A stretch of DNA of 64,000 nucleotides. It comes from Otis tarda (taxonomy: Eukaryota; Chordata; Aves; Otidiformes; Otididae). Below, in pieces: positions 14,101 to 25,611 of the stretch. The position numbers and the translations under genes are program-made. How positions within the stretch are numbered: the first letter of the stretch is position 1; the number at the start of each line of letters is the position of its first letter. The notes under the pieces are model-generated. The model had not been told where the DNA came from. It searched no databases and was given only the letters and a program-made list of their open reading frames with translations. The stretch is taken from NCBI GenBank assembly GCA_026413225.1, contig CM048557.1:61122987-61186986 (forward strand), written 5' to 3'.

Positions 14101-14965
14101 TTAAAACTGGAATTGAGAGATAGTGCTGAAGGCTTCATTGAAATTCAGAATGAGGTAAATGAATAGAAATTACATTTTTTCAGAGAATAACGAAGGCTTC
14201 GGGGCTCATTCTGAGCTCACTGTAGTCACATACTGCTGTAACGCCATTGACATTGGAGAAGCTATACCGGCTATACACTGTCATAACTGATATCCAAATT
14301 GGTTCTTCGATATTAATTAAATTGTACGACAATGTGAAAGGACATGATTATGACAATTTGAGGCTTTATCTTGCCTGTTTCTTAAAGGAGGAGAAGCCGA
14401 GAAAGCTAATGAAGGAAAGGAACTAGATTTTCTGATTCAGGTGCAATTTTGCTGCTTTAATTTCCACCCCCCCCACCACACACATACCCCCTCAGTCAAA
14501 AACAATGGAAGTCAGAAGATTTCTTTACAAAACCCCACAGAAAAAACGAAATTTTGCAGGAAAATTTCATAAATAATTTTTTAAAAAAACCATTTAACTT
14601 CTTTTTACTTCAACTTTTTTTACCCCCAATGAAAACATTTATAGCATGCTGGTTTTGGTGTTTTCCTAGAGTAGATGGTACTTCTTGCATACCTTTTCCC
14701 ATAGTGTCAAGTTGTGTATGTTGAAACAGTTGCTGAAACTTGTTTTACCACAGCGTGTTAAGCGTTCTCCACAATGCCAACAACCTGTGCTAGGAGGGTA
14801 GGAAGACACACGGAAAGGTGATCTGAGGCATGTGTGGGGATTGCAAATATGGCCTTGAACCAACTATATTTTTTCTTTTGTGTATGGAGGGGTTGGGGTA
14901 TTTAAAGCATTGGCGCTCAGTGAGGAGAGGAAGGATCCTGCCCAGCAGGGATAGCCATCTCCTAC
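11176..14965. other. Unique noncoding DNA, no gene seen
   Basis: Mostly unique AT-rich DNA. A C-rich run followed by CACACA sits at about 14466-14486. The longest frame, 100 codons at 12161-12463, has no known motif and no convincing splice borders. Nothing else is supported. Confidence 0.55.
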
Positions 14966-15594
14966 TGTCCTGGTTTTGGCAGGGATGGAGTTAACTTCTC
15001 CTCTCAGTAGCTGGTGTGTTTTGGATTTAGTGTGTGAAGAATGTTGATAAACACCCTGATGATACTAGTTGTTGTGAATGAAACCAAGGACACTGTCCTG
15101 CTTTCCAGGTCTCCCTAATTCACAGATGCAGGAAGCTGGGAGAAAGACAGACAGAATAATTGACCCAAACTGGCCAAAGAGAGTATTCCATGCTATAAAG
15201 ATCATGCTCAGTATATAAGTGGGGGCTGGCCAGAGTGGGTATCTGCCTTCCTGGCATCCATCTTTCTCCCTCATTTTGCTGGCATTGTTCCTTCTACCTT
15301 GCTGGCTCCCTTTTGTTCCTTTGCTTGCTGCTCAGTTTTGTTTCCGTGATCGCTGCTCGGGATGGGCTGTATCGGTCATTGGGACATCGAGTGGTGAGAA
15401 ATCATATATTGTTCACTTTGCATATTTTAATATCCTTATATTCTGTTATTATTGTAGTTTTCCCTTATTATTTTAGTAAATTGTCTTCATCTCAACCCAC
15501 GAGTTCTCCTTCCTTCCCAGTTCTCTCCCTCATCCCACTGGGGAGGGACAGGGTGAGCGAGAAACTGTGTGGTAATTCGGGCTAAACCATCACA
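14966..15594 (+). mobile_element. Solo LTR of an avian ERVL-type retrovirus (fossil)
   Basis: A 629-bp element begins TGTCCTGGTTTTGGC and ends AAACCATCACA, so it has the TG...CA termini of an LTR. Its order of landmarks matches an LTR family seen in many bird genomes, which I recall as TguLTR5-like: the opening motif, a TATA-like TATATAAG at about 15212-15219, and the conserved TCTCAACCCACGAG segment at 15490-15503 near the 3' end. The 5 bp before it (CCTAC) and after it (CCTGC) agree at four of five positions, consistent with a 5-bp target duplication typical of ERVL integration. No internal proviral sequence lies beside it, so it is a solo LTR left by recombination. It is moderately diverged, so not a recent insertion. 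Confidence 0.85.
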
Positions 15595-17082
15595 CCTGCC
15601 TTGGATACATGGTGGCAAATCTTCTGATGCTTCAGCTCTGCTCCTTTCCCATGGAGTTTCTGTAGCTGGAACAAACTGGCACTTCATCTTTGGGTGCAAG
15701 CCTTGGACTAGCTCAAATTCCCAACCACGGCAAGCTCAGCTGTGTAACTTTCATAGGAAAGGGGCAGTTCTCTGCTCCCTCATGGCAGCTAGTCTGTCAC
15801 CATCAGCAGTATCAGGCATTTTAGATGTAGTCCGTCTTGCTGAAATCTAGGTCACTTCAATGAAGGTGTCCAACCCAAGTTCATCATCCTGAGATCTCAT
15901 TGCAGCCAAATCAGTCTTGGTCAAGATACTCAGGGGAGTTAAGGTGTGATTCATATGACGAAATGCATGTGCATTTTTTTGGGTGAGCTGAGTCACTGGC
16001 TGTCCTCCTTGACTGAATTGTCTCGATGTGACCTCAGAAAACCAGCTGTGATGTAGACAGTTGTATTATAGGCACCTACAAAGAGATGAGCTGAATCTTG
16101 TCCTCTTTGCATCTGCAGCAAAAGAGCGAGATCTTCACGGGAGTCCAAAGCTCAGCACTACCCTCTATCTTGTTTTTGTTTAGAAATCACAGCTTTTTGA
16201 CTCAGGAGTTTTCAACTTAAAACTGGTAATAAAATAATGTCTTGTTCAGATTCAGTTACATTATCTTATAGTAAAAATCAACAATGAAAAATCTCATTAA
16301 ATGCAAACCTTCCTTCTTTGGGGCATAGTTCAGTATAAGGGATTTTGTCTTTTCTCATTGCTAAACCCTTCTATTCAACCACCCACAGAGAGAAGAGACC
16401 ATCTAGACATCACCCTATGAGATCTTCTCTGTAGGACTCTCCTCCTTGTCATGAATTGCATATATCTTCTTACAATAAGGAATATTTTGCCCTTATAGAC
16501 ACACCATGAGGTCTGTTACTTGCTCAATATTTCCCTTGCGGTCAACATGAACAATAGTGCAATTTTATTTTGTCGTTAGAGTGCTAAAAAATTACTTTCA
16601 TTCAAGTATAGTAATTTCCTCAACCTCTGCAAAATCCTGGCACTGATAGCAATATTTTCTATTTGGTTTAGGAATAAATTAGTTGCCTCTGAATGAAGGA
16701 TGTCTCTGACTGATCTCCACTAAAGCAAGATTTACCTGGAGATTTATTGCAGCTTTGCCTTTTTGTTTCCCCATGGGAAAGTTCGCAAATGATGCAGCAA
16801 TCTTGTTCCAGTAATACTGTGCTTAAACACACTTCACGGATTATTTGGTATTCAGGATGTTCTTCCTGCACGAAGAGAAAAAATAGCCAGTTGGTAAAAC
16901 CAGGCTGAGAATTTCAAATAGTGTGACAGTGAATGTTTAACAAAACAAAACTTGCTTGCATCTCATTCAATAACCACCCAGAAAGTAACTGCATTGAAAT
17001 AAATGTCTTAATGTGAGGACTGCAAAGCAATAGAAAAGGGTGAGAGAAATCTCATTGCATTCCAGTGAGGAAGACATATTTG
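15595..17082. other. Unique noncoding DNA, no gene seen
   Basis: Unique sequence flanking the LTR. Short frames only, with no recognisable exon or RNA gene. Confidence 0.55.
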
Positions 17083-17200
17083 CATTTTATTGGTGAGTAA
17101 TTTGAATCACACTAGTTCAGTGAGTTACCCCAAGCAGTGGTGAAATTATAAATAAGAGCAAGAATCCTAATTCCTGGTTCTCTGCTTCAGTAGGTTGCTT
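17083..17200 (-). repeat. MIR/MIR3-like SINE remnant
   Basis: On the plus strand the stretch runs ATTTTATTGGTGAGTAA, CAGTGAGTTACCCCAAGCAG, then GAATCCTAATTCCTGGTTCTCTGC. This resembles an inverted MIR3: TTTTACAGATGAGGAA, AAGTGACTTGCCCAAGG, GAACCCAGGTCTCTCTGAC. It is weak and diverged, and assigned by eye only. Confidence 0.4.
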
Positions 17201-19699
17201 TTTGGATTTCTGGTCCCTCTGGAAAGATGAAATTGAGGCCACACTTACAGCATCTAGCAATCCATAGGAGCATGACAAACAGACTCAGCCCATGGTTTGC
17301 CCACACACATCTGTGGCCACTGCGTCAGGAGCAGACGAGTTGTGTGGTGCTGTGCACCAGAAAGTGAATCCAGCTTCTCAGCAAGGCTTTTGGGCTTGGT
17401 AACAGCCTGGGGACTGCATTCCCAGATCGACATTATCGCTATCTCTGCCAATGCCTTGGCTACCTTGGGGACATCTGGTTTGCACCGTGGGCTTCACTTC
17501 AGGGGAGTTTTCAAGTTCCAGAGCTGCTACCCAAACTGTATCTGTCTCCACATCAGGGTTAAAAAGTCTGTGAAGACTTGGCACTTCTTGTAGTACTCAG
17601 CAGATCACAGCAGAGTCAGTCCCCAAATGAGGGCCACTACTTCCAGTCTTTGATGATAATATTTTCTATAATGTGATTAGGCAAGGGTGTGGTTTTAAAA
17701 TCTGACTACAGCTGAAGCCAATGGAGATACTTTTGAATGCTAAGTCTTCAAAAATTGGAATATTTGGCTTGAAAGACCAAAGTCTTTTAGTTTCAAGTGC
17801 AATAACTCTTGGGGGGTGAGCAACAAACCCAACGCTCTCTTCCTCTCTGCTCCAGCTTCAGAGTTAGTGAGTCCAAACAAATCCAATCTGCTGGCTTTGG
17901 TTTCCTGAAGCCTTCCAGCTAAAGCTGATGGTTTGTGTGTGGCTTTAATCCCAGTACTTTCCAGCTCCCAGTTTCTGTTTCATTCATTAGTCAACTTTCT
18001 GTGTTGTAAGTTGCTTTAATCTGTGATATTGCTTGAGGAGAATGAAAGTAAAAGGCTCAGTCCACAGAGAACAGTCCTCATGTACAGCTTTTGTTGGGAC
18101 TACATGGGGGCATTAGACTTCTTAACACTAAAATGCTGATGGATTTACAAAGGGTGGAACCATTGCTCTCTGTAAATACGAAGGGTCTGATCCCAATCTC
18201 ATTTATAATGAGGCAAATTCATAGTGACTGACGGGTACTTGGGAATTGCTGCATCATTTCAAGCCAGAAATCCAGCTCTTGCAGCTCTGTCTATGACCCT
18301 GGCCAGCAGCAGTTACATTAGAGGATGTGACAAGAAAGGCTTTAGAAAAAATTACAGCATCACCTACCAATAGAGAAGACTCCTTCCTAACCTCCAGTTC
18401 AAAGGTTGGTTTGTGCCTTGAAATATGAGCATCTGTGTCCATCTCTAAAGGCTCAGATAGGTTACTCTTAGTCATTGTCATTTTAACTTCATTTTATTAC
18501 GTACAGATTCTTCAATTTCAGTGAAATCAAGATATTACATCATCACAGCAACCATAAAGTCCTGTATTAATCTCATGAGCCTGATAGAAACTGTACATGA
18601 CCTGACACATGAGATCTGAATGGAAAAGCAAACAACAGACTTCCAGGAAAGCAAGCGTGCCCTTATTCACTCCCTAGGTTAGGCAGGCTTTGTTTTACAC
18701 GTGCATGGGGACACACTTGCTGTGTACATAGCAAGATTGATCATATAGTGAACATCTGGAATTCATGCAAATCCCTCCTCAATCAAACACTAAAAGCCCT
18801 GTTTTATAGCTTTCCGCCAGCTGTGTTAAAACACATCTGACATCATATCTGCACTCCAGCTGCCCTTGTGCCCACAGGTCTCTCCTTCCCCAGAGAGACA
18901 CACTGTCTCTCTCTACTGAGGCAATCTGGAGGAAGAAAAAGGGAGAGGAACCTCCTCCTGCACAAAGGAAAACGAAGCTGATCATAAAACTTGTTCCCTT
19001 ACAAGCAGCTGGGAAAAGCCACATACAAATCGTGGCGGCTTGCTTTTGCAGATATCTGTGTGAACATTTCCTTAAGCTTCAAGTTGCGTGAATTTAAACT
19101 GTGTTTAGCTCTATGACTGGCTTTGAATGATTCCACATATTCAGAGAGTACCTTGGGAGAACCTTAATCCTTTCTTATGCCAAATCAAAAGTGACTCTGT
19201 CTGAGGACATTTGGGGGACCTTTGCTACAGGGAGCAGAGCAGGTATGTGACCAGAAGGAATTGACTAGGGAAGGACCATGTAATGGAGAAACTACTAGAG
19301 GTTTATGACTTGGAAGTATTAGTGGGACAGCCCTGGTCTCCCACTTCTGTTGTCCTGCGCCCCAGTCCAAGTCCTTCCTCCACATCTCCTTCAGCCTCTC
19401 CCCGCTCTGTTCCTAGTGATCCTTGACCTCTGCTTTCTGGTTATGTTGCACAGGGTACATGGGGAAGGGAACTGTGCTGAACATAGGTCTGAGAACCCCA
19501 CTGCTTTAAAGTTGTGACTGTTTTCCAACATGTCTGTGCAATTCACAGCACAGTGTAGGCCCTCTATTAAAAAATTAAACAATCTGTTAGGTGGGAAACA
19601 AATATATATTTTAATAAACCTATTTCTACAGCAGATGGAAATGCTGAGGATTTGCTAGAAAAGAAGAGAAATTAGAACCCGGGGATTGTAGAAAACTGA
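17201..19699. other. Unique noncoding DNA, no gene seen
   Basis: Short chance frames of up to 98 codons on both strands near 17254-17593 overlap each other and show no domain. No RNA gene or named repeat was seen. Confidence 0.55.
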
Positions 19700-20830
19700 T
19701 AAGGGAAGGAAAAAATTGAATACATTGTCTGTAGAATTAAGGCTAATAAGAACGAAAGAAATACTAATGATGGTGCTGCTAATTTACTACATAGAAATGA
19801 GAGAAAGGATAATCTTATTCAATGAGGAGGAAAGTATTTTCTGTCAATTAGTAAAAAAGGCATTAAATTAAATTAAAGTTGAATACTAAATCTGAATTAC
19901 TTGCAAGCAAAAACATTAAAATTGCTGTCTGAGGAGCTTGTTCTTTTGTTGATTGAAAAGATCCAGAAGGCTGAAGGGAAACTAGTGCTGGTCTATTATT
20001 TGGAATAGAGTAGGTGATATGACCCTGACATTCTCCCCAAGCAAAATAATGGCTGGCTAGTATTGGTTTCAATTAACTTAGAAAGAAAGGAGGCTAAAAT
20101 AACAAGGTTGAGTTAGTGAGAAAGGAGTCTTGTCAAACTGACTTCAAGCTTATGACTCTATAAACTTGGTTGATAGAGGTCACACAGTTGATATAGTGTA
20201 CCATGTCTTCACATTCAAAGGACTGTAGTTTGGCTGTCGATCGCCCAGTAACAGAGCCAAACATGCTACATGGCAGTTACAACACGACTCCAGCCGCCCC
20301 TTCCCTAATGTGGCTGCATCAGGGCTTGGCTGTGTATCAGGTACTCAGTAAGGCAGTTGGCTTGGGATGCAAGTCATTTGGTAAGTGAAAAGAATGGTTA
20401 AAATCCACCTGACATACCAAAAAGCAATATAAATTGCTTTCTCACAGTATGATTATGGATGAGAAATCACTAGAAAGTACATTAATTTCTGTTGAGAGGC
20501 TGCTGAGGGCTGTTAATCTTCCTGAACTCTTGAATACTGTTGATGATCTGAAAGAAAACTTAAAATCGCTGCTAACAGAATTTGCAGATGACACGTAGGA
20601 TGGGGACATGACAAATAACAAAGAAGACAAATTACTAATAAGGAATGATCTGGATAGCAAGATAAGCAGATTACCGCAAGAAGCCGTGGGTTTTGATGCA
20701 GACCACAAGCAGACATTCAGCAGTAAAGAACGAAGGTACTCCTTCAGCACTGGGAAGCAGTCTTTAAAAATACCACATGATTCTGACAAATGACCATTGG
20801 ACAATAGGAGCGGCTGAGGCAAAAGGAACA
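19700..20830 (+). mobile_element. Very old CR1/L3-type LINE, reverse transcriptase region
   Basis: Broken reading frames preserve the order of CR1-group RT motifs. A PSKIMA-like string near 20034-20052 corresponds to PGKIME. ESCQTDF near 20127-20145 corresponds to the KGRSCLTNL block. LVDRGHTVDIVY-like codons near 20167-20202 correspond to the segment before the first catalytic Asp. EFADDT at about 20579-20596 is the catalytic F-A-D-D box, followed by NDLD. Stops and frame changes interrupt all of it. The copy is far more diverged than the other CR1 copies here and may belong to the ancient CR1-L3 lineage shared with other reptiles. The 5' limit is uncertain; 20030-20830 is firmer. Confidence 0.6.
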
Positions 20831-22626
20831 GAATAGTCCCTTTATAGGTACACAGAGTAACTGGAGATTACTGAGATATTAGGTATACTCTTGTGAAGTG
20901 GGTGGATACCAGACAAATTCACATTTGAAGTGAGGGATATGATGAGATAGTGAATTATTCACTGTAACAACTTGCAAGGTTTGTTCTTGATACCTTGTCG
21001 CTGAAAAAAAAATATAATCACATCTTTCTAAAGGACGGGATCCAACAGGAAGTCCCACGGTCAGTATTCTGCTCAAGGCAAGACTGCAAGATACATTTAG
21101 ATTCATAATCTATGAAGTCTGCTTGGGAATGTTAGTTTTTTTTCTTCAAATATTAAATAAGACCAACTCCTGCATGTCCGTCTTGCTACAGAAATGAACA
21201 TCATTTCTGAAATTCAATAAAATTTCTTCAACTATCATATACTATTAAAGAGACTGTTCAAAGCCCATGGGAATTAGAAGGAATTTTTCCATCTTCTTCA
21301 CTGGTCTACCAGCCAGTCTTTTAAATGGGGAGGCCAGGGACGGTGGTTTCACCAGGCATTTTGTAAAATACCTACATGGCAATGTGGGCACCTCCAAATG
21401 CTACCCCATACCACTGAGATACCACAACTGTATCTTAAGTTTATGATAGCTTATGATGTAAACAAAATCTTCAGCTGAACTACAGGCCAGTACTTCCTTC
21501 AATATTTTCTGTGATCTTGCATTTATGATTTTGTCCCATTTTCTCACACCACTGAAGTGTAAATTTCATGAATAAATTCTATTATCTCTGGAAGTTACTG
21601 ATTAAAAAAGGAGCACGAATACAGTTTCAAAATAGTTAAATTCATTCTTCTCACACATCACGAGTTGCGTGAACAATCCATACTGAATAATTCACTCAGT
21701 AAATTTATAGTTGTAAGGTGACTTTTAAAAATAGTCACCTAAGTTATTTGCCTCTGCCAGATGAATCTTTTGTGGAGGCATGTTTGCACACGTAGCTGAT
21801 ACAAAACCCATTTCCTCTGAATCTTTGTGCAGTCATTCAATATTGGCACTGTGGATCTGGTAACTTAGATAATTATCTTTGTTCTCTCATTAGATTCCTA
21901 CCCACAACCCCTACCCCATCCCCTGGAAACATGAGAACCCTTAACACTTTTTGCCATCTCTGTGGTGGACAAAAATTTGGGAACATAACAGTGTAAAATA
22001 TTTGGACCACTGAGTCCATCCTCTGATTTTTCAGACATTGTATTATTGAATTTCATTCAGAACTGGATCAGGTAGAACACTGGGGTTTCAGGGTTGCCTC
22101 CACACATTCCACTACACAGCTGTTGAGGAATCTACTTATTGAGAAATTCAAAGTTTGGAGTCTGTTTCGTTTAGGCTGCCTCTTTCAATTTTGTGATTAT
22201 ACTTCTTATACAAACACTGTCCTTCACCTTAAATCACTCCTTTATTTTCCTCACATTTATTTCTCCAGTATTTTTACTGTAAACCATCCTACCTAATTCT
22301 CAGGCTTTGTTTTGTTGCACTAAAGATGCTTTTCTGTAAGATGGACTTCTCCGTATCATCTTAGCAATTCCTCTAATCACCTAGTTCAGATTAAATTTTT
22401 CTCTTGACCACCAGTCATAAATTTTATTCCAGATGAAATCCTAACATTTCTTTGTAAATAACAACACTGTCCAGTTCTTAAGGACCCTGCCTGAGACACA
22501 GTAAATGCATTGCATTTATTTCTTCACAGACACAACATTGAAGGCCTGTATGGTTATTAATGACTGACATGTTTAAGAAAGATAATAGATGGGGGCAGTT
22601 CCATGTTTTAATTGATCTGCACAGAA
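20831..22626. other. Unique noncoding DNA, no gene seen
   Basis: AT-rich unique sequence leading to the CR1 fragment. It may include the decayed end of the preceding LINE up to about 21000. No gene was seen. Confidence 0.5.
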
Positions 22627-23824
22627 AGGCCAGGAGGCCAGCGTGGATGAGCAAGGCGCTCCTGGACCAACTGAAAGTAAAGAAGGAAGCCTATAGAGGG
22701 TGGAAGCGGGGACAGGTAGCCTGGGAGGACTACCGAGTGGCTGTGCGAGCGGCCAGGGATAGGGTGAGGAAGGCTAAAGCCCTGATGGAATCGAATCTGG
22801 CCAGGGATATAAAAAGTAACAAGAAAAGCTTTTACAGGTATGTAGGGGACAGAAGAAAATCCAAGGAGAATGTAGGCCCCCTCCGGAAGGTAACGGGTGT
22901 CGTGGTTACCCGGGATGTGGAGAAGGCTGAGGTACTCAACGACTTTTTTGCCTCAGTCTTCACTGATAAGGGCTCTTGTCTCCCCACCCAAGCTGTGGAA
23001 GGCACAGGCAGGGACTGTGAGGATGAAGAACCGCCCACGGTGCTCGAAGAGCAGGTTCAGGACCATCTAAGGAACTTGAAGGTGCACAAGTCCATGGGGC
23101 CTGATGAGATCCATCCGCGCATCCTGAGGGAACTGGTGGATGAAATTGCCAAGCCACTGGCCATCATATTTGAGAAATCGTGGCGGTCTGGTGAGGTCCC
23201 CGATGACTGGAAGAGAGGGAACATAACCCCCATTTTTAAAAAGGGGAGTAAGGAAGACCTGGGCAACTACAGGCCGGTCAGCCTCACCTCCGTGCCTGGC
23301 AAGGTCATGGAGCAGATTCTCCTGGAAACCATGCTAAGGCACATGGAGAGCAAGGAGGTGGTTGGTGACAGCCAACATGGCTTCACCAAGGGCAGATCAT
23401 GCCTGACCAATTTGGTGGCCTTTTATGATGGGGTAACAGCATTGGTGGACAAGGGATGGGCAACGGATATCGTCTACCTGGACTTGTGCAAAGCTTTTGA
23501 CACTGTCCCGCATGACATCCTTCTCTCTAAACTAGAGAGGCATGGGTTCGATGGATGGACCACTCGGTGGATAAGGAGTTGGCTGGATGGCCGCACTCAG
23601 AGAGTGGTGGTCAACGGCTCAATGTCCAAGTGGAGACCGGTCACCAGTGGCGTCCCTCAGGGGTCCGTGTTGGGCCCAGCCTTGTTCAACATCTTTGTCG
23701 GCGACATGGACAGTGGGATAGAGTGCACCCTCAGCAAGTTCGCCGATGACACCAAGCTGTGTGGTGCCGTCGACTCGCTGGAAGGGAGGGATGCCATCCA
23801 GAGGGACCTTGACAGGCTGGAGAG
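22627..23824 (+). mobile_element. Young CR1 LINE fragment, truncated at both ends
   Basis: This 1.2-kb block is nearly identical to the matching part of the CR1 at 61026-62190. The match begins at the codons for ARRPAWMSK and stops after the codons for DRLER, both abruptly within the coding region. By eye the two copies differ at about 15 of roughly 336 shared residues. There is no CR1 3' untranslated region or octamer tail. Reverse transcription from the RNA 3' end normally gives 5' truncation only, so the missing 3' end needs another cause: a later deletion, a segmental copy, or priming from inside the RNA. I found no clear target-site duplication. Confidence 0.93.
22627..23824 (+). pseudogene. 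CR1 ORF2 fragment: reverse transcriptase domain, open frame
   Basis: This is an internal piece of CR1 ORF2p, the endonuclease/reverse transcriptase that copies the LINE RNA into the genome. About 400 codons stay open. Motifs in order are [28 protein letters not shown] at about 23473-23505 with the first catalytic Asp, [11 protein letters not shown] at about 23647-23679, and KFADDTKL with the catalytic FADD at 23739-23750. The endonuclease domain and the thumb and C-terminal part are absent, so it cannot encode a working protein. The open frame runs from 22560 to 23867, but codons outside 22627-23824 are flanking DNA. A full ORF2 is roughly twice this length. Survival of the frame shows a recent insertion, not selection. 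Confidence 0.9.
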
Positions 23825-25273
23825 ATTCTTACCATCTCAGACATTTGTTTTTCTGCATTTTTTTTAGTAATCCTGACACAGACTTCTGGCTTCATGCTTA
23901 CTGCTTCTGTTTCAGACCAGGAGAAGTCTTTGGTGCCCAACAGTTGCCATTTTTAACAACTCTCCAGTATTGCTTCTTTCTATAAATCCTTCCTTCTACT
24001 ACATCCTTGATTCATCCAAGTCTTTTCCCCACTTCTCCAGTTTCTAGATAAGGAGCTCCCAGCTTGCTGTAGAAATTCTTCTGATTTTTCCTTCAGCATA
24101 GGCATTTACACCTTGTATTTTTGCATTTTTTTCATATTCCCTGATGGATTTGAGTATATTCTGAAGACCACACAAATATCCCACTTGGTATTAAGAGTCA
24201 CCTCAACATCAGTAACTATCAGAATCAGTTGTAATTCTATGCCAACAGTTTCAAAGAAAACGTCAAGTCAAATCTGTCCCAAAATCTTTCCCAAAATGTC
24301 ATCTCTCTTCAGTACAGTAGTTGCTGTCTCAGCCAGTAGTTGTTGGCTCTCTCTCTTTGGCCTCTTCCTTATCCATGTTTTAACTCCTCTATTGATCCCT
24401 CACCTTCTCCGTTTCAGTTTCAGGTGTCACTGTAGAAATGCTCTTAGAAAGTCAATTCACATACACACACAGAAACCGAGCAACCTAAGAGAAAGATGAC
24501 CAGAAATACCACCGAACAATGTTTACTAGAATAACACTATCTTTAGGTGGTCCAGGAAAATGCTCACATTTATTGAAACTCTTAGGTCTTTATTACTTGG
24601 TCTGACCAACTAAATAAGTTTGATAGAATAACCTCTTCCTACACAATTTATGATGTTTTCTGCTTTCAAGTGTTTCTTAAGATTTGTGCCTGGAACTAGA
24701 TGGACTGACTCCTCTGTGCACTTAGTGACTGCTTAAAATTACGAGATACCTAACATAAGCAGAGCAGTGACTGCGGTGAAAATGAGCTTCTTCCCTCACT
24801 CGCAAATTGCTAAATTATACTCAACATTTCTGGAAAATAATAGCCTTCATAGGATAGTTTTAAGTGCAAACAGCAGCAATACCCTTTTGCCAGGGCTTTG
24901 AATGCAGTCGTAAGCTTCCTTGGTCTTGACTTCCTTTCCCCTTAGGCATACACTCAGCCACGGGGCTGAAGGTTTCCTTCTAAGCTCTTGAACTGACTCT
25001 CAGATTTTACAGCTATTCATTAACCTATGGTTTAAACCTTCCATCTTTAATATGTTTTGCAGATGATAGAATAATCTGCACAGCAGTGTATCCTACTTAA
25101 CAAACATGCCTGGAGATAGAGTGAACATAAAGATATTTAAACAAACTGATATGTGGACAAGTGGGTAAACACTTGACTGCATGACTGTCAAACACCACTG
25201 CATGTTTTACCAGGAAAAGATCTGTCTCAGTAGCAGACAGGAACTGTCGAAAACACGCTGTGTTTTGCATACG
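23825..25273. other. Unique noncoding DNA, no gene seen
   Basis: Unique sequence downstream of the CR1 fragment. A 128-codon frame at 24113-24499 lacks any recognisable domain and is T/C-rich. Confidence 0.55.
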
Positions 25274-25330
25274 ATAGCTTAATAATGATCACAGCCTGGC
25301 TGAATAGCTTAATAATGATCACAACCTGGC
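25274..25330. repeat. Two-copy 30-bp tandem duplication
   Basis: A unit starting ATAGCTTAATAATGATCACA begins at 25274 and again at 25304, with a single visible difference in the shared part (CAGCCTGGCT against CAACCTGGCT). It looks like a local replication-slippage duplication. No function is suggested. Confidence 0.85.
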
Positions 25331-25500
25331 TCTCAAAGTTCAGGTGAATCAGACATATAGCTTCTAAATGAAACATCTCAGGAATGATAGCTCACTGAAA
25401 GCAGAAAACTTATGCCTTCTTTTTTTTTTTTTAAAAAAAAAAGAAAATCTGATGAGTGAACAGCATTATTCACTGTGATTTATTTTTTGCCAATAACCAG
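25331..25500. other. Short spacer with T/A homopolymers
   Basis: A run of T at about 25420-25432 passes directly into a run of A at about 25433-25442. A T-rich stretch then ends in CCAATAACCAG at 25500, which could serve as a weak splice acceptor for the candidate exon that follows. Confidence 0.5.
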
Positions 25501-25611
25501 GAACAAAAGGCCTTCTCCAAGTGTATTAAAAGACAGATTGTATTCCAGGAGAAGCGCATAGAAGAAGATTGTTCACAAAGGCTACAAATGGAGAGCAGTA
25601 ACTCTCTGGTT
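25501..25611 (+). other. Weak candidate exon, 111 bp, product unknown
   Basis: The stretch is bounded by ...TTTTTTGCCAATAACCAG on the left and by GTGAGTAT on the right, which look like an acceptor and a good donor. Its length is a multiple of three and one frame is open. The 37 residues begin EQKAFSKCIKRQIVFQEKR and are charged and helix-prone, with no family I recognise. The acceptor pyrimidine tract is only moderate, and no partner exon can be identified in the window. Chance is the more likely explanation. It could also be an exon of a noncoding transcript. Confidence 0.15.

Noticed and set aside
15219-15850. Frames of 85-116 codons within and just after the LTR
   Set aside because: They lie inside or at the edge of a solo LTR, which carries no gene, and show no domain.
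20608-20822. Frames of 61-126 codons on both strands
   Set aside because: They overlie the decayed LINE RT at 19700-20830. The catalytic EFADDT string lies just upstream in the plus-strand remnant, so these are shadows.
21716-21740. 8-bp perfect hairpin AGGTGACT/AGTCACCT with a 9-nt loop
   Set aside because: Too short for a microRNA precursor and expected by chance several times in 64 kb.
22832-23266. Minus-strand frames opposite the CR1 fragment
   Set aside because: Antisense shadows of the RT coding strand; the same shadows recur at 61234-61668 opposite the second copy.
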